NCBI GenBank assembly: GCA_002408485.1
Contig: DHSP01000028.1
Location: forward strand, 9,709-35,160
Reading direction: 5' to 3'
DNA length: 25,452 nt
From: Proteiniphilum sp. UBA5283
GTDB taxonomy: Bacteria; Bacteroidota; Bacteroidia; Bacteroidales; Dysgonomonadaceae
Shown here: positions 1 to 6,453 of the stretch, piece after piece
Layout: every line of letters begins with the position of its first letter
Position numbering within the stretch: position 1 is the first letter of the stretch
Position numbers and translations under genes: made by a program
The notes under the pieces: model-generated
Database searches by the model: none
Told to the model about the DNA's origin: nothing
The model's input: the letters and a program-made list of their open reading frames with translations, nothing else

Positions 1-111
1 GCCCGCCATCTTATACGAGCCATATTCAATTCCGACGCGGAAGCGGGATTGTTGTTGCGCCTCTGTGTGTACGAAGGAGAAGATTAAAATTAATAATAAG
101 AGATATCTCAT
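1..111 (-). CDS. N-terminal fragment of a secreted or outer-membrane protein (cut by window edge)
   Basis: Reading the minus strand from an ATG at 109-111 gives 37 open codons that run off the window start. The fragment begins MRYLLLLILIFSFVHTEAQQ, a clear signal peptide: one basic residue, a Leu/Ile/Phe-rich core, and a likely cleavage before the Gln run (EA|QQQ), which is common for Bacteroidetes exported proteins. The mature start (SRFRVGIEYGSYKMAG) alternates polar and hydrophobic residues with aromatics, as in the first strand of an outer-membrane beta-barrel. That family guess is inference from 20 residues only. The gene diverges from the lipoprotein gene at 355. Confidence 0.6.
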   Translation of the reverse strand, partial: MRYLLLLILIFSFVHTEAQQQSRFRVGIEYGSYKMAG

Positions 112-354
112 GACAAATTGAATTTTGCGACCCGATGAATGAAACTTGTGAGCATCGGGGCCGGATATGGTTTTATCGTAAGATGGGAAATGTGAAAAAA
201 GTTACAGTTTTGTGAGTTAATAAATGAAAAAAAATCGAACCTGCTTCTTGTAATTCTTCAGGTAAATATGAAAGAGAAAAAGTGTAGTGAAGTTATGTGA
301 GATTGTGAAAATAAATCTATCTTTGCGGAACATATTCACTTAAAAATAATCAAT
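112..354. other. Divergent AT-rich intergenic region
   Basis: This 243-nt stretch separates the minus-strand exported-protein gene from the plus-strand lipoprotein gene. I see no open frame of note. The only signal I can support is the -7 box at 318-325 for the plus-strand gene. No matching box for the minus-strand gene was found. Confidence 0.5.
318..325 (+). promoter_or_regulatory. Bacteroidetes -7 promoter box (TATCTTTG)
   Basis: TATCTTTG matches the Bacteroidetes consensus TAnnTTTG and lies 29 nt upstream of the ATG at 355. No clean TTTG -33 element is present at 19-20 nt spacing, so only the -7 half is well supported. Confidence 0.55.
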
Positions 355-795
355 ATGTCCAAGAATCCTTTCTTCATGAAATCTGCCGCATTGTTAGTGG
401 CTGTAGCAGTATTATTTGCCAGTTGTTCAAGTAACACATTGATTCAATCAAATCCGAGTGGAGCCAAGGTGTATATGAATGGCGAATACAAAGGGGTGAC
501 CCCTTACTCCTATTCCGACACCAAGATTGTAGGAAGTACAACCGAGGTACGTCTTGAAAAAGAGGGGTATGAGCCGTTGTACACTATGTTGTCGAGAAAC
601 GAAAGTGCCGATGTGGGTGCCATCATTGGTGGGATTTTCTTTCTCTTCCCGTTTCTTTGGACCATGAAGTACAATCCCGTTCACACGTATGAGCTGAGAC
701 CCATGGAAAGTGCCTCTCTCACGAAAGCTGATCAACCGGCTGTCATGATCGATGCTGTTGGCAATGAATATATCTCGGGTGTGTTGAAGGACTAA
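355..795 (+). CDS. PEGA-domain lipoprotein
   Basis: A 146-residue cell-envelope protein of unknown specific role. Residues 8-24 form a lipoprotein signal ending LFASC, with Cys24 as the predicted lipidated residue. Residues about 31-75 match the PEGA carbohydrate/surface-associated fold: a SNPSGAKVYMNGEYKGVTP segment followed by a hydrophobic beta strand and EKEGYEP. A strongly hydrophobic stretch at about 88-103 (GAIIGGIFFLFPFLW) could cross or dip into a membrane, which is unusual for a simple lipoprotein. ATG at 355 is used; Met8 (376) would also give a good signal peptide. It is monocistronic, with a promoter box at 318 and a terminator at 820. PEGA lipoproteins are common in Bacteroidetes and mostly uncharacterised. 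Confidence 0.85.
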   Translation: MSKNPFFMKSAALLVAVAVLFASCSSNTLIQSNPSGAKVYMNGEYKGVTPYSYSDTKIVGSTTEVRLEKEGYEPLYTMLSRNESADVGAIIGGIFFLFPFLWTMKYNPVHTYELRPMESASLTKADQPAVMIDAVGNEYISGVLKD

Positions 796-819
796 CGTAA
801 ATCGCAACGTCTATAATCC

Positions 820-860
820 AAAAGGGAGAACGTCTTAACTATAGAACGCTCTCCCTTTTT
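820..860. terminator. Bidirectional intrinsic terminator
   Basis: AAAAGGGAGA (820-829) pairs perfectly with TCTCCCTTTT (850-859), giving a 10-bp stem with A/T tracts at both ends. It sits between two converging genes, the plus-strand lipoprotein gene (stop 795) and the minus-strand gamma-CA gene (stop 902), so it can end both transcripts. Confidence 0.85.
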
Positions 861-901
861 GCCCGATGGCAGGCCCGAGGTCATAACTCCTCAGTAATTA
901 A

Positions 902-1456
902 CTACCCGTGTGAACTGGAATTGCTCCCCTCCTCCTCTTCTCCTTCTTTAAACCATCCGGCATACATCAGATAGTTATTGGCAATCTTTTGGTTCATCTC
1001 TTTGGACTGGGAGAGATCGACTTTCTTCACAAATTTGGCCGGAACACCTGCATAGATGCTGCCCGGTTCTACCTGAGTGCCGCTCAATACCACCGCACCG
1101 GCTGCAATGATGGCTCCTTCACCCACCACAGCATGATCGAGTACAATGGCGCCCATCCCGATAAGCGCGCCGTTCTCAATCTTTGCCCCGTGAATCACCA
1201 CGTTGTGGCCTATGGAAACATCGTCGCCAATGACTGAAACCGATTTTTGATAAAGGGTGTGGATAACTGTACCATCCTGTACATTTACACGGTCGCCAAG
1301 GCGGATGGAGTTTACATCTCCCCTCAATACGGCATTATACCATATACTACAGTCGTTGCCAATAATTACATCGCCGATAATGGTGGCGTTCTCTGCCAGA
1401 TAGCAATTCTCTCCGAATTGAGGGGTGAATCCCCTGACTGATTTGATAAGAGCCAT
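902..1456 (-). CDS. Gamma-class carbonic anhydrase family protein (left-handed beta-helix)
   Basis: A 184-residue hexapeptide-repeat protein. Imperfect repeats of the type [LIV]-G-x-x-x-x (IIGDVIIGNDCSIWYNAVLRGD and onward) run from about 24 to 140 and form the left-handed beta-helix. Three His residues (66, 84 and 89, in VIHTLY and SIGHNVVIHG) match the trimer-interface zinc ligands of gamma carbonic anhydrases and YrdA/PaaY-type proteins. The extended acidic loop of the archaeal Cam enzyme is not seen, so carbonic anhydrase activity cannot be assumed. The tail is acidic and Ser-rich (EGEEEEGSNSSS). Its ATG overlaps the stop codon of the upstream aminopeptidase by one base (TAATG), so translation is probably coupled. 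Confidence 0.88.
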   Translation of the reverse strand: MALIKSVRGFTPQFGENCYLAENATIIGDVIIGNDCSIWYNAVLRGDVNSIRLGDRVNVQDGTVIHTLYQKSVSVIGDDVSIGHNVVIHGAKIENGALIGMGAIVLDHAVVGEGAIIAAGAVVLSGTQVEPGSIYAGVPAKFVKKVDLSQSKEMNQKIANNYLMYAGWFKEGEEEEGSNSSSHG

Positions 1457-3246
1457 TAAATAGATTTTGTTTTATTTTTCAGCCATTCCTTTTCTTCTTT
1501 GCCCAGGTGCTTTTTGAGCTTGTCAAATACCATTTTGTGGTAACTGTTGATCCACTTGGTTTCTTTTTTGGTCAGGAGCTTCTTCACAATTGGCTTCGTG
1601 TCGATCGGGCAAAGGGTAATGGTCTCAAAATTATAGAACGTGCCAAACTCTTCCGTTTGTTGATATTCCCGTGTTACGATCAGGTTTTCGATGCGGATGC
1701 CATATTCTCCCGCTCGGTAGATGCCCGGCTCGTTGGACGTAACCATTCCCGGTTTTAGTTGGGTGGGGTTCTCTTCCAGACGGATACTTTGCGGCCCTTC
1801 GTGTACGTTCAGGAAATGCCCGATGCCATGTCCTGTGCCATGCCAGTAGGTCAGGCCGTTGTCCCATAAAGCCTTCCTGGCAAGGATGTCGAGCTGTGAT
1901 CCACGTGTGCCCTCAGGAAATATTGCAGTGGCGAGAGCAATATGTCCCTTCAATACGTTAGTATAATCGGCTTTCATCTGTTTGGTGAGTTTCCCCACAG
2001 CTACTGTGCGGGTAATATCGGTGGTGCCGTCTTTGTATTGTCCTCCCGAGTCGATTAGCAACAACCCCTCAGGTTTGACTTTCAGACAGGTTTCGGGAAC
2101 AGCATGATAATGAATGACGGCACCGTTGCGGCCGTAACCGGCAATGGTGCCGAAGCTTTCTCCCACAAAAAGATCCTGTTGAGAACGGAATTCGAGCAAT
2201 TTCTCTTCCACAGTCACCTCGTTCACTTCTCCGGCAGGAACCGCCTTCTCAAGCCACATGTAAAACTTCACCAAAGCTACGCCGTCTTTGACCATTGCGT
2301 TGCGGAAGCCGTTTAGTTCCGTTTCGTTTTTAATGCTCTTCATTAAATCTACGGGGGAAGGGATGTCTGCAATCCGGCATGAAGCAGGGATGGTTTGCCA
2401 GAGTCTGTAATTGATCTTATTACTTGTAATGCACACACTGCTGTTTTCGGGAAGATGCGCCACATAGTCAAATATATCCTGGTAACCCCGGATCAAAATG
2501 CCTTGGTCCGCATAAATCCTGATATCCTCATCCGTCAGCTTTTCCGGATCAATAAACAATATCGTCTCTTTTTCCGAAACATATCCATATGCTACAGCCA
2601 CCGGGTTATAATCTACGTCGTTTCCCCTAAGGTTGAAGGTCCAGGCTACGGCATCGAGGGTAGCCAGGATGAGTCCGTCTGCCTCCACTTCCTTTAAGCC
2701 GGCATTGATCCGTTCAATTTTGCTCTTCACCGATTCTCCGGATATTTCGTCGGGGAGAATGAACACTTTGTTTTTGGGAATCCCGGGCCGGTCGTCCTGT
2801 ATTTCCGAGAACGGATCGAAGGTGGTCTCCAGCCTGATCTTCTTTGTGGTGAGTTTGTCTTTCAGTGCATTTGCCCCGGAGGCGGAAAACACCAGTCCGT
2901 CAATCCCTACTGAGCCTCCCTGTCCAACCTGTGCAATGATCCAGTCGGCCATGTCGGGTGTGTCGGCCTGGCCCATCTTAAACAAATCAAACCCCGTATT
3001 GGCCAATTCGTTTGCAGCCTGAAGAAAATAACGAGAATCGGTCCACACGCCCGCCTGCTTCCTGGTTACCACGGCTGTGCCGGCTGAGCCTGTGAAGCCG
3101 CTGATCCATTTTCTGGATTCCCAATGCTTGGGGGGATATTCACTCATATGGGCGTCGGTACTGGGGATGATAAAAGCATCCAGATTCTTTTCTTCCATGA
3201 ATTGTCTTAAGGCCGAAAGCCTATCGGGAATTTCATTTGTCTTCAT
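1456..3246 (-). CDS. Xaa-Pro aminopeptidase (aminopeptidase P, M24B)
   Basis: A 596-residue cytosolic metallopeptidase that removes N-terminal residues preceding proline. It has the long three-domain layout of eukaryote-like aminopeptidase P: two creatinase-like N-terminal domains (about 1-150 and 160-305) and a pita-bread catalytic domain (about 310-540), then a C-terminal APP-specific tail. The five metal ligands are visible: D399 (LLLIDSGGQ), D410 (GTTDITRT), H473 (GTGHGIGHF), E506 (TSNEPG) and E520 (GIRIEN). The substrate-side HYHAVPE motif is at about 379-385. Start ATG at 3246 follows a -7 box at 3275-3282 with a leader of about 20 nt. It forms a coupled pair with the gamma-CA gene. Confidence 0.95.
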   Translation of the reverse strand: MKTNEIPDRLSALRQFMEEKNLDAFIIPSTDAHMSEYPPKHWESRKWISGFTGSAGTAVVTRKQAGVWTDSRYFLQAANELANTGFDLFKMGQADTPDMADWIIAQVGQGGSVGIDGLVFSASGANALKDKLTTKKIRLETTFDPFSEIQDDRPGIPKNKVFILPDEISGESVKSKIERINAGLKEVEADGLILATLDAVAWTFNLRGNDVDYNPVAVAYGYVSEKETILFIDPEKLTDEDIRIYADQGILIRGYQDIFDYVAHLPENSSVCITSNKINYRLWQTIPASCRIADIPSPVDLMKSIKNETELNGFRNAMVKDGVALVKFYMWLEKAVPAGEVNEVTVEEKLLEFRSQQDLFVGESFGTIAGYGRNGAVIHYHAVPETCLKVKPEGLLLIDSGGQYKDGTTDITRTVAVGKLTKQMKADYTNVLKGHIALATAIFPEGTRGSQLDILARKALWDNGLTYWHGTGHGIGHFLNVHEGPQSIRLEENPTQLKPGMVTSNEPGIYRAGEYGIRIENLIVTREYQQTEEFGTFYNFETITLCPIDTKPIVKKLLTKKETKWINSYHKMVFDKLKKHLGKEEKEWLKNKTKSI

Positions 3247-3274
3247 TTCCTCAATGATTTAGCTTATAAAACAA

Positions 3275-3282
3275 CAAATGTA
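3275..3282 (-). promoter_or_regulatory. -7 promoter box for the aminopeptidase P gene
   Basis: On the minus strand this reads TACATTTG, matching TAnnTTTG, about 30 nt upstream of the ATG at 3246. It lies back-to-back with a plus-strand box at 3296-3303, giving a compact divergent promoter pair. No good -33 element was seen. Confidence 0.5.
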
Positions 3283-3295
3283 ATAAATTTGTTCT

Positions 3296-3303
3296 TATAT
3301 TTG
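3296..3303 (+). promoter_or_regulatory. -7 promoter box for folB
   Basis: TATATTTG matches TAnnTTTG. Transcription from here would give a leader of about 100 nt before folB. The leader contains a 6-bp inverted repeat, GTCGGG (3347-3352) with CCCGAC (3376-3381), whose role is unknown. Confidence 0.45.
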
Positions 3304-3410
3304 AACCTAAAAGAGGGATGAACAGGTTAAATGTACGGGGCTCTCTGTCGGGTAGGACCGCCGGCTTTCGCCTTTCCCGACTATTATAAAATGTGAGGAA
3401 TAACAGACAA

Positions 3411-3770
3411 ATGAAGACAACCATCGAACTCAGCAACATGCGTTTTTATGCATATCATGGCGTGTTACCCCAGGAAACAGTAATTGGAAGTGAATATATC
3501 GTGAACCTGACGCTGGAAGCCAATATTGCGACTGCATGCATCACAGATAACGTGAATAATACAATTAATTATGCCGATGTGTTCGATTTGGTAAAAACAG
3601 AAATGAAGATTTCATCCCAATTGCTGGAACATGTAGCCGGCCGTATTTTCAGTAAGCTTGAGGAGAACTATCCACAGCTCTCAGCGATCACGGTAAGCGT
3701 GGCGAAGATGCACCCGCCCGTGGACGGAGAAATGGAAAAAGCCGCGATTGTGCTCACATCTACAGTGTAA
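3411..3770 (+). CDS. folB: Dihydroneopterin aldolase
   Basis: A 119-residue enzyme of folate synthesis that cleaves 7,8-dihydroneopterin to 6-hydroxymethyl-dihydropterin and glycolaldehyde. The start MKTTIELSNMRFYAYHGVLP carries the conserved FYAYHGVLPQE segment, including the Tyr and Glu expected at the active site. TINYADVFDLV and the KMHPPV...AAIVL C-terminal strand are typical of FolB; length is normal for the family. An in-frame GTG at 3393 would add six residues (MRNNRQ) with no family support, so ATG 3411 is chosen, preceded by GAGGAA. It heads a plus-strand run with lptB, ruvX and def. Confidence 0.93.
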   Translation: MKTTIELSNMRFYAYHGVLPQETVIGSEYIVNLTLEANIATACITDNVNNTINYADVFDLVKTEMKISSQLLEHVAGRIFSKLEENYPQLSAITVSVAKMHPPVDGEMEKAAIVLTSTV

Positions 3771-3786
3771 AATACCAACTTTTTCG

Positions 3787-3794
3787 TACCTTTG
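3787..3794 (+). promoter_or_regulatory. -7 promoter box upstream of lptB
   Basis: TACCTTTG matches TAnnTTTG and lies 17 nt after the folB stop. Transcription would begin near 3801, so the GTG at 3794 could not be translated from this transcript. This helps to decide the lptB start. Confidence 0.5.
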
Positions 3795-3904
3795 TGGAAA
3801 TTTCCGAACTCATGGACAGACGTGTAGATGATAGATCGCCCTCCCTTGATGCAGAAGTGCTCGTTGCTTCTCCGGGTGAAACGGTGCAACAGGAAGAACC
3901 GCTG

Positions 3905-4645
3905 ATGTTGCGCACGGAAAATCTGGTAAAGAAATATGGCAAGCGGACTGTGGTAAATCATGTCTCTATCAATGTGAAACAGGGAGAGATCGTGGGATTG
4001 CTTGGCCCCAACGGAGCTGGTAAGACAACCACGTTCTACATGACCGTTGGGCTGATAGTGCCCAACGAGGGCGAAATCTTTATCGGTAAACAGAATATCA
4101 CGGGTTATCCTGTTTTCAAACGAGCTCAGAATGGTATTGGGTACCTTGCCCAGGAAGCATCCATATTCCGGAAAATGACGGTGGAGGATAACATTAAATC
4201 GGTGTTGGAGTTTACCGATATGTCGTCCCGGGCGCAAAAGGAGAAGCTTGAGACTCTGATCGAAGAGTTTGGCCTTCAGAAAGTGAGAAGGAACCTCGGC
4301 GACCGTCTGTCGGGGGGGGAACGACGTCGTGCCGAGATTGCCCGTTGTTTGGCGATCGACCCGAAGTTTATCATGCTCGATGAACCGTTTGCCGGTATCG
4401 ACCCCATTGCGGTACAGGATATTCAATCCATTGTTGCGCAATTGAAGTTCAGAAATATCGGCATTCTCATTACCGACCATAATGTGGATGAAACGCTGAG
4501 TATAACAGACAGGGCTTATCTGCTTTTTGAGGGAAAGGTCTTGTTTCAGGGTACTGCTGAAGAGCTGGCAGCCAATCCTGTGGTCAGGGAGAAATACCTG
4601 GGACGCGATTTTGAGTTACGCAAACGAACTTTCGATACTCCGTAA
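3905..4645 (+). CDS. lptB: LPS export ABC transporter ATPase
   Basis: The ATPase that powers LptB2FG extraction of lipopolysaccharide from the inner membrane. From Met at 3905 (MLRTENLVKKYGKR) it is 246 residues, the usual LptB length. Motifs: Walker A GPNGAGKT (34-41), Q-loop Q83 in YLAQEASIFRK, signature LSGGE (135-139), Walker B IMLDE (156-160), and H-loop H192 in TDHNVDETL. The LAQEASIFRK and DHNV segments separate LptB from generic ABC ATPases. The frame stays open upstream to ATG 3812 and GTG 3794, adding a 31-37 residue acidic lead (MDRRVDDRSPSLDAE...) not known to me in LptB. I prefer 3905 on family length and on AGGAAG upstream of it, but 3812 is possible. Confidence 0.9.
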   Translation: MLRTENLVKKYGKRTVVNHVSINVKQGEIVGLLGPNGAGKTTTFYMTVGLIVPNEGEIFIGKQNITGYPVFKRAQNGIGYLAQEASIFRKMTVEDNIKSVLEFTDMSSRAQKEKLETLIEEFGLQKVRRNLGDRLSGGERRRAEIARCLAIDPKFIMLDEPFAGIDPIAVQDIQSIVAQLKFRNIGILITDHNVDETLSITDRAYLLFEGKVLFQGTAEELAANPVVREKYLGRDFELRKRTFDTP

Positions 4646-4651
4646 ATAATT

Positions 4652-5074
4652 ATGGCACGGCTGCTATCTATCGATTACGGGAAAAAACGTACAGGGATTG
4701 CCGTAAGCGATCCGCTGCAAATTATCGCCAATGGTCTCGCAACGGTGGAGACATCCGGATTGTTCGATTTTTTAGAAACATACCTCCAAAAAGAGGAGGT
4801 CTCCTGTATTGTTGTGGGCCTGCCCAAACAGATGAATAACGAACCGTCGGAGAACATGAGGCGGGTGGAGCCTTTTGTGAACAGGCTGAGGAAAGTCTAT
4901 CCCCATATCCCGGTCGAGTATTTCGATGAGCGGTTTTCATCCAAGATGGCGCAGCAAACAATGATTGATGGCGGACTGAAAAAGAAAGACCGTCGGAACA
5001 AGGCACTGGTAGATGAGATAAGCGCCACCATCATTTTACAGGGGTATATGGAAAGCAAAAGAATGAGATTATGA
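4652..5074 (+). CDS. ruvX: RuvX/YqgF family putative pre-16S rRNA nuclease
   Basis: A 140-residue RNase H-fold protein of the YqgF family, implicated in 16S rRNA 5'-end maturation and also called a putative Holliday junction resolvase. The motifs are present: SIDYGKKRTGIAVSD with D8 as first catalytic Asp, IVVGLP (53-58), the FDERFSS segment (91-97), and a final D121 in LVDEISATIILQGYM. Length is typical. It starts 6 nt after the lptB stop, and its TGA overlaps the def ATG (ATGA at 5071-5074), so the two are translationally coupled. Confidence 0.93.
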   Translation: MARLLSIDYGKKRTGIAVSDPLQIIANGLATVETSGLFDFLETYLQKEEVSCIVVGLPKQMNNEPSENMRRVEPFVNRLRKVYPHIPVEYFDERFSSKMAQQTMIDGGLKKKDRRNKALVDEISATIILQGYMESKRMRL

Positions 5075-5631
5075 TTTTACCCATTTATATTTTCGGCCAG
5101 CCGGTATTGCGCAAGGTAGCCCGGGATATTGAGCCGCAAACATATCCACAATTGAATGAACTTGTAGACAACATGTTTGAAACCATGTATCTGGCAGATG
5201 GCGTTGGCCTTGCTGCACCTCAGGTAGGCCTGGACGTACGCATTTTTGTTGTGGACCTGTCGCCTCTGGCCAGCGAAGAGAGCCCGGAGTTCAAAGATTT
5301 TAAAAAAGTGTTTATCAATGCACACATCACGGAGCGCAGCGGCGAAGAGTTGTTGGTGGAGGAGGGCTGCCTCAGTATCCCGGGCATTCACGAAAAGGTA
5401 CCACGTGAAGACAAAATACGGATATCTTATCTCGATGAAAACCTGCAGCCCTGTGATGAAACCTATGTAGGGTTCATGGCCCGTGTGATACAACATGAAT
5501 ATGATCACCTCGACGGAATCCTGTTTGTGGATAAGATTTCACCCCTTCGCAAAAGAATGATCAAAAGCAAGCTCTCCAGTATGGAAAAGGGAAAGGTGTC
5601 TTGCGATTACAAGATAAAACCGGTTCGGTAA
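5071..5631 (+). CDS. def: Peptide deformylase
   Basis: A 186-residue metalloenzyme that removes the formyl group from N-terminal Met of new proteins. The three family motifs are intact: GVGLAAPQ (44-51), EGCLS with metal ligand C100, and HEYDH with H142 and H146 as ligands and E143 as catalytic base. The insert around 64-78 (SPLASEESPEFKDFKK) is of the kind seen in Bacteroidetes deformylases. It overlaps ruvX by 4 nt. Its TAA ends at 5631 and the convergent pgl stop codon begins at 5632, so two genes abut tail-to-tail with no spacer and no recognisable hairpin terminator. Confidence 0.96.
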   Translation: MILPIYIFGQPVLRKVARDIEPQTYPQLNELVDNMFETMYLADGVGLAAPQVGLDVRIFVVDLSPLASEESPEFKDFKKVFINAHITERSGEELLVEEGCLSIPGIHEKVPREDKIRISYLDENLQPCDETYVGFMARVIQHEYDHLDGILFVDKISPLRKRMIKSKLSSMEKGKVSCDYKIKPVR

Positions 5632-6357
5632 TTACTCCCTTCCTGTCAGCTCTTGGGCAGCCTCTTCATCCAGGAACCAAACGAGATTTCCCGAATCTGG
5701 TCGTACCAGTGCGGCTGGATATTTTTTTTCAGCCTGTTCCGGACGGTCGATAATCTCTTTCACCTTATCGGCTTTGTTTGCGCCGGTGACCAGAAATGCC
5801 ACATTCCGGGCGGAGTTGATTACCTTGCCCGATAGGCTTACCCTTGTCTGTCCACTTACGGGGTGGGCTGCAGTTACGCAGTTGTTGCTGCTATGCCATA
5901 AATCTATTTGATGGGGGAAAATTGAAGCGGTATGCCCGTCATCACCCATGCCCAGCATCATGATATCGAAAGTGGGTGTGCCGTTCATGCTTTCCAGTTC
6001 GTGACTCAGTGTTTTTCCATACCGTTTGGCTTCTGCAATGGGGTCGTTTTCCCCCTGGATGCGAAAGATGTGCTCCGGTGGTATGGGCACAAAGTCGAAA
6101 AGATGCTTCTTTGTCATGTTGTAGTTGCTTTCCTCATCGGTGGGAGGCACGCAGCGCTCGTCGCCCCAGAAAAATTTTATTTTTGCCCATTCTATTTCCC
6201 CCGATGGCAGGCTCGCCCAATAATCGAAAAGAGACTTGGGGGTGGAGCCGCCTGAGAGGGCAATGGTCATGATCTCCTTTTTTGTCGTTATTTCTTTCAG
6301 CCACTCCGTGAAGGAGCGGTTCAGGTCGTCGGTTGTCTGGAATATCTGTATGTCCAT
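5632..6357 (-). CDS. pgl: 6-phosphogluconolactonase
   Basis: A 241-residue enzyme of the SOL/DevB family that hydrolyses 6-phosphogluconolactone to 6-phosphogluconate. Supporting segments: ALSGGSTPKSLFDYWA (sugar-phosphate loop, GGSTP at 36-40), KIKFFWGDERCVPP (about 61-74), the GMGDDGHTASIFP motif in the middle, and the later VTGANKADKV. Length matches the family. It lies 96 nt downstream of zwf on the same strand and performs the next step in the pathway. The 6-phosphogluconate dehydrogenase gene (gnd), often clustered with these two, is not in the window. Confidence 0.93.
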   Translation of the reverse strand: MDIQIFQTTDDLNRSFTEWLKEITTKKEIMTIALSGGSTPKSLFDYWASLPSGEIEWAKIKFFWGDERCVPPTDEESNYNMTKKHLFDFVPIPPEHIFRIQGENDPIAEAKRYGKTLSHELESMNGTPTFDIMMLGMGDDGHTASIFPHQIDLWHSSNNCVTAAHPVSGQTRVSLSGKVINSARNVAFLVTGANKADKVKEIIDRPEQAEKKYPAALVRPDSGNLVWFLDEEAAQELTGRE

Positions 6358-6453
6358 TTCGTAGCTGTAACGTATTAGTTGGCGGCCAATTTATTTCCTC
6401 TTCCCATATATTGGTCATTATGTAGCAAGAAACGTATCGGCTTGTTTGGGTAG

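Noticed and set aside
448..807. Minus-strand frame of 119 residues opposite the lipoprotein gene
   Set aside because: Antisense to a gene with a clear lipobox and PEGA domain; no motif of its own.
3668..4480. Long open frame (270 residues) on the minus strand across folB and lptB
   Set aside because: It lies antisense to two well-recognised genes; its translation is rich in His, Arg and Phe without any family motif, as expected of a shadow frame.
5600..5660. Search for a terminator between the converging def and pgl genes
   Set aside because: Stop codons abut exactly and I found no G-C stem with T tract on either strand.
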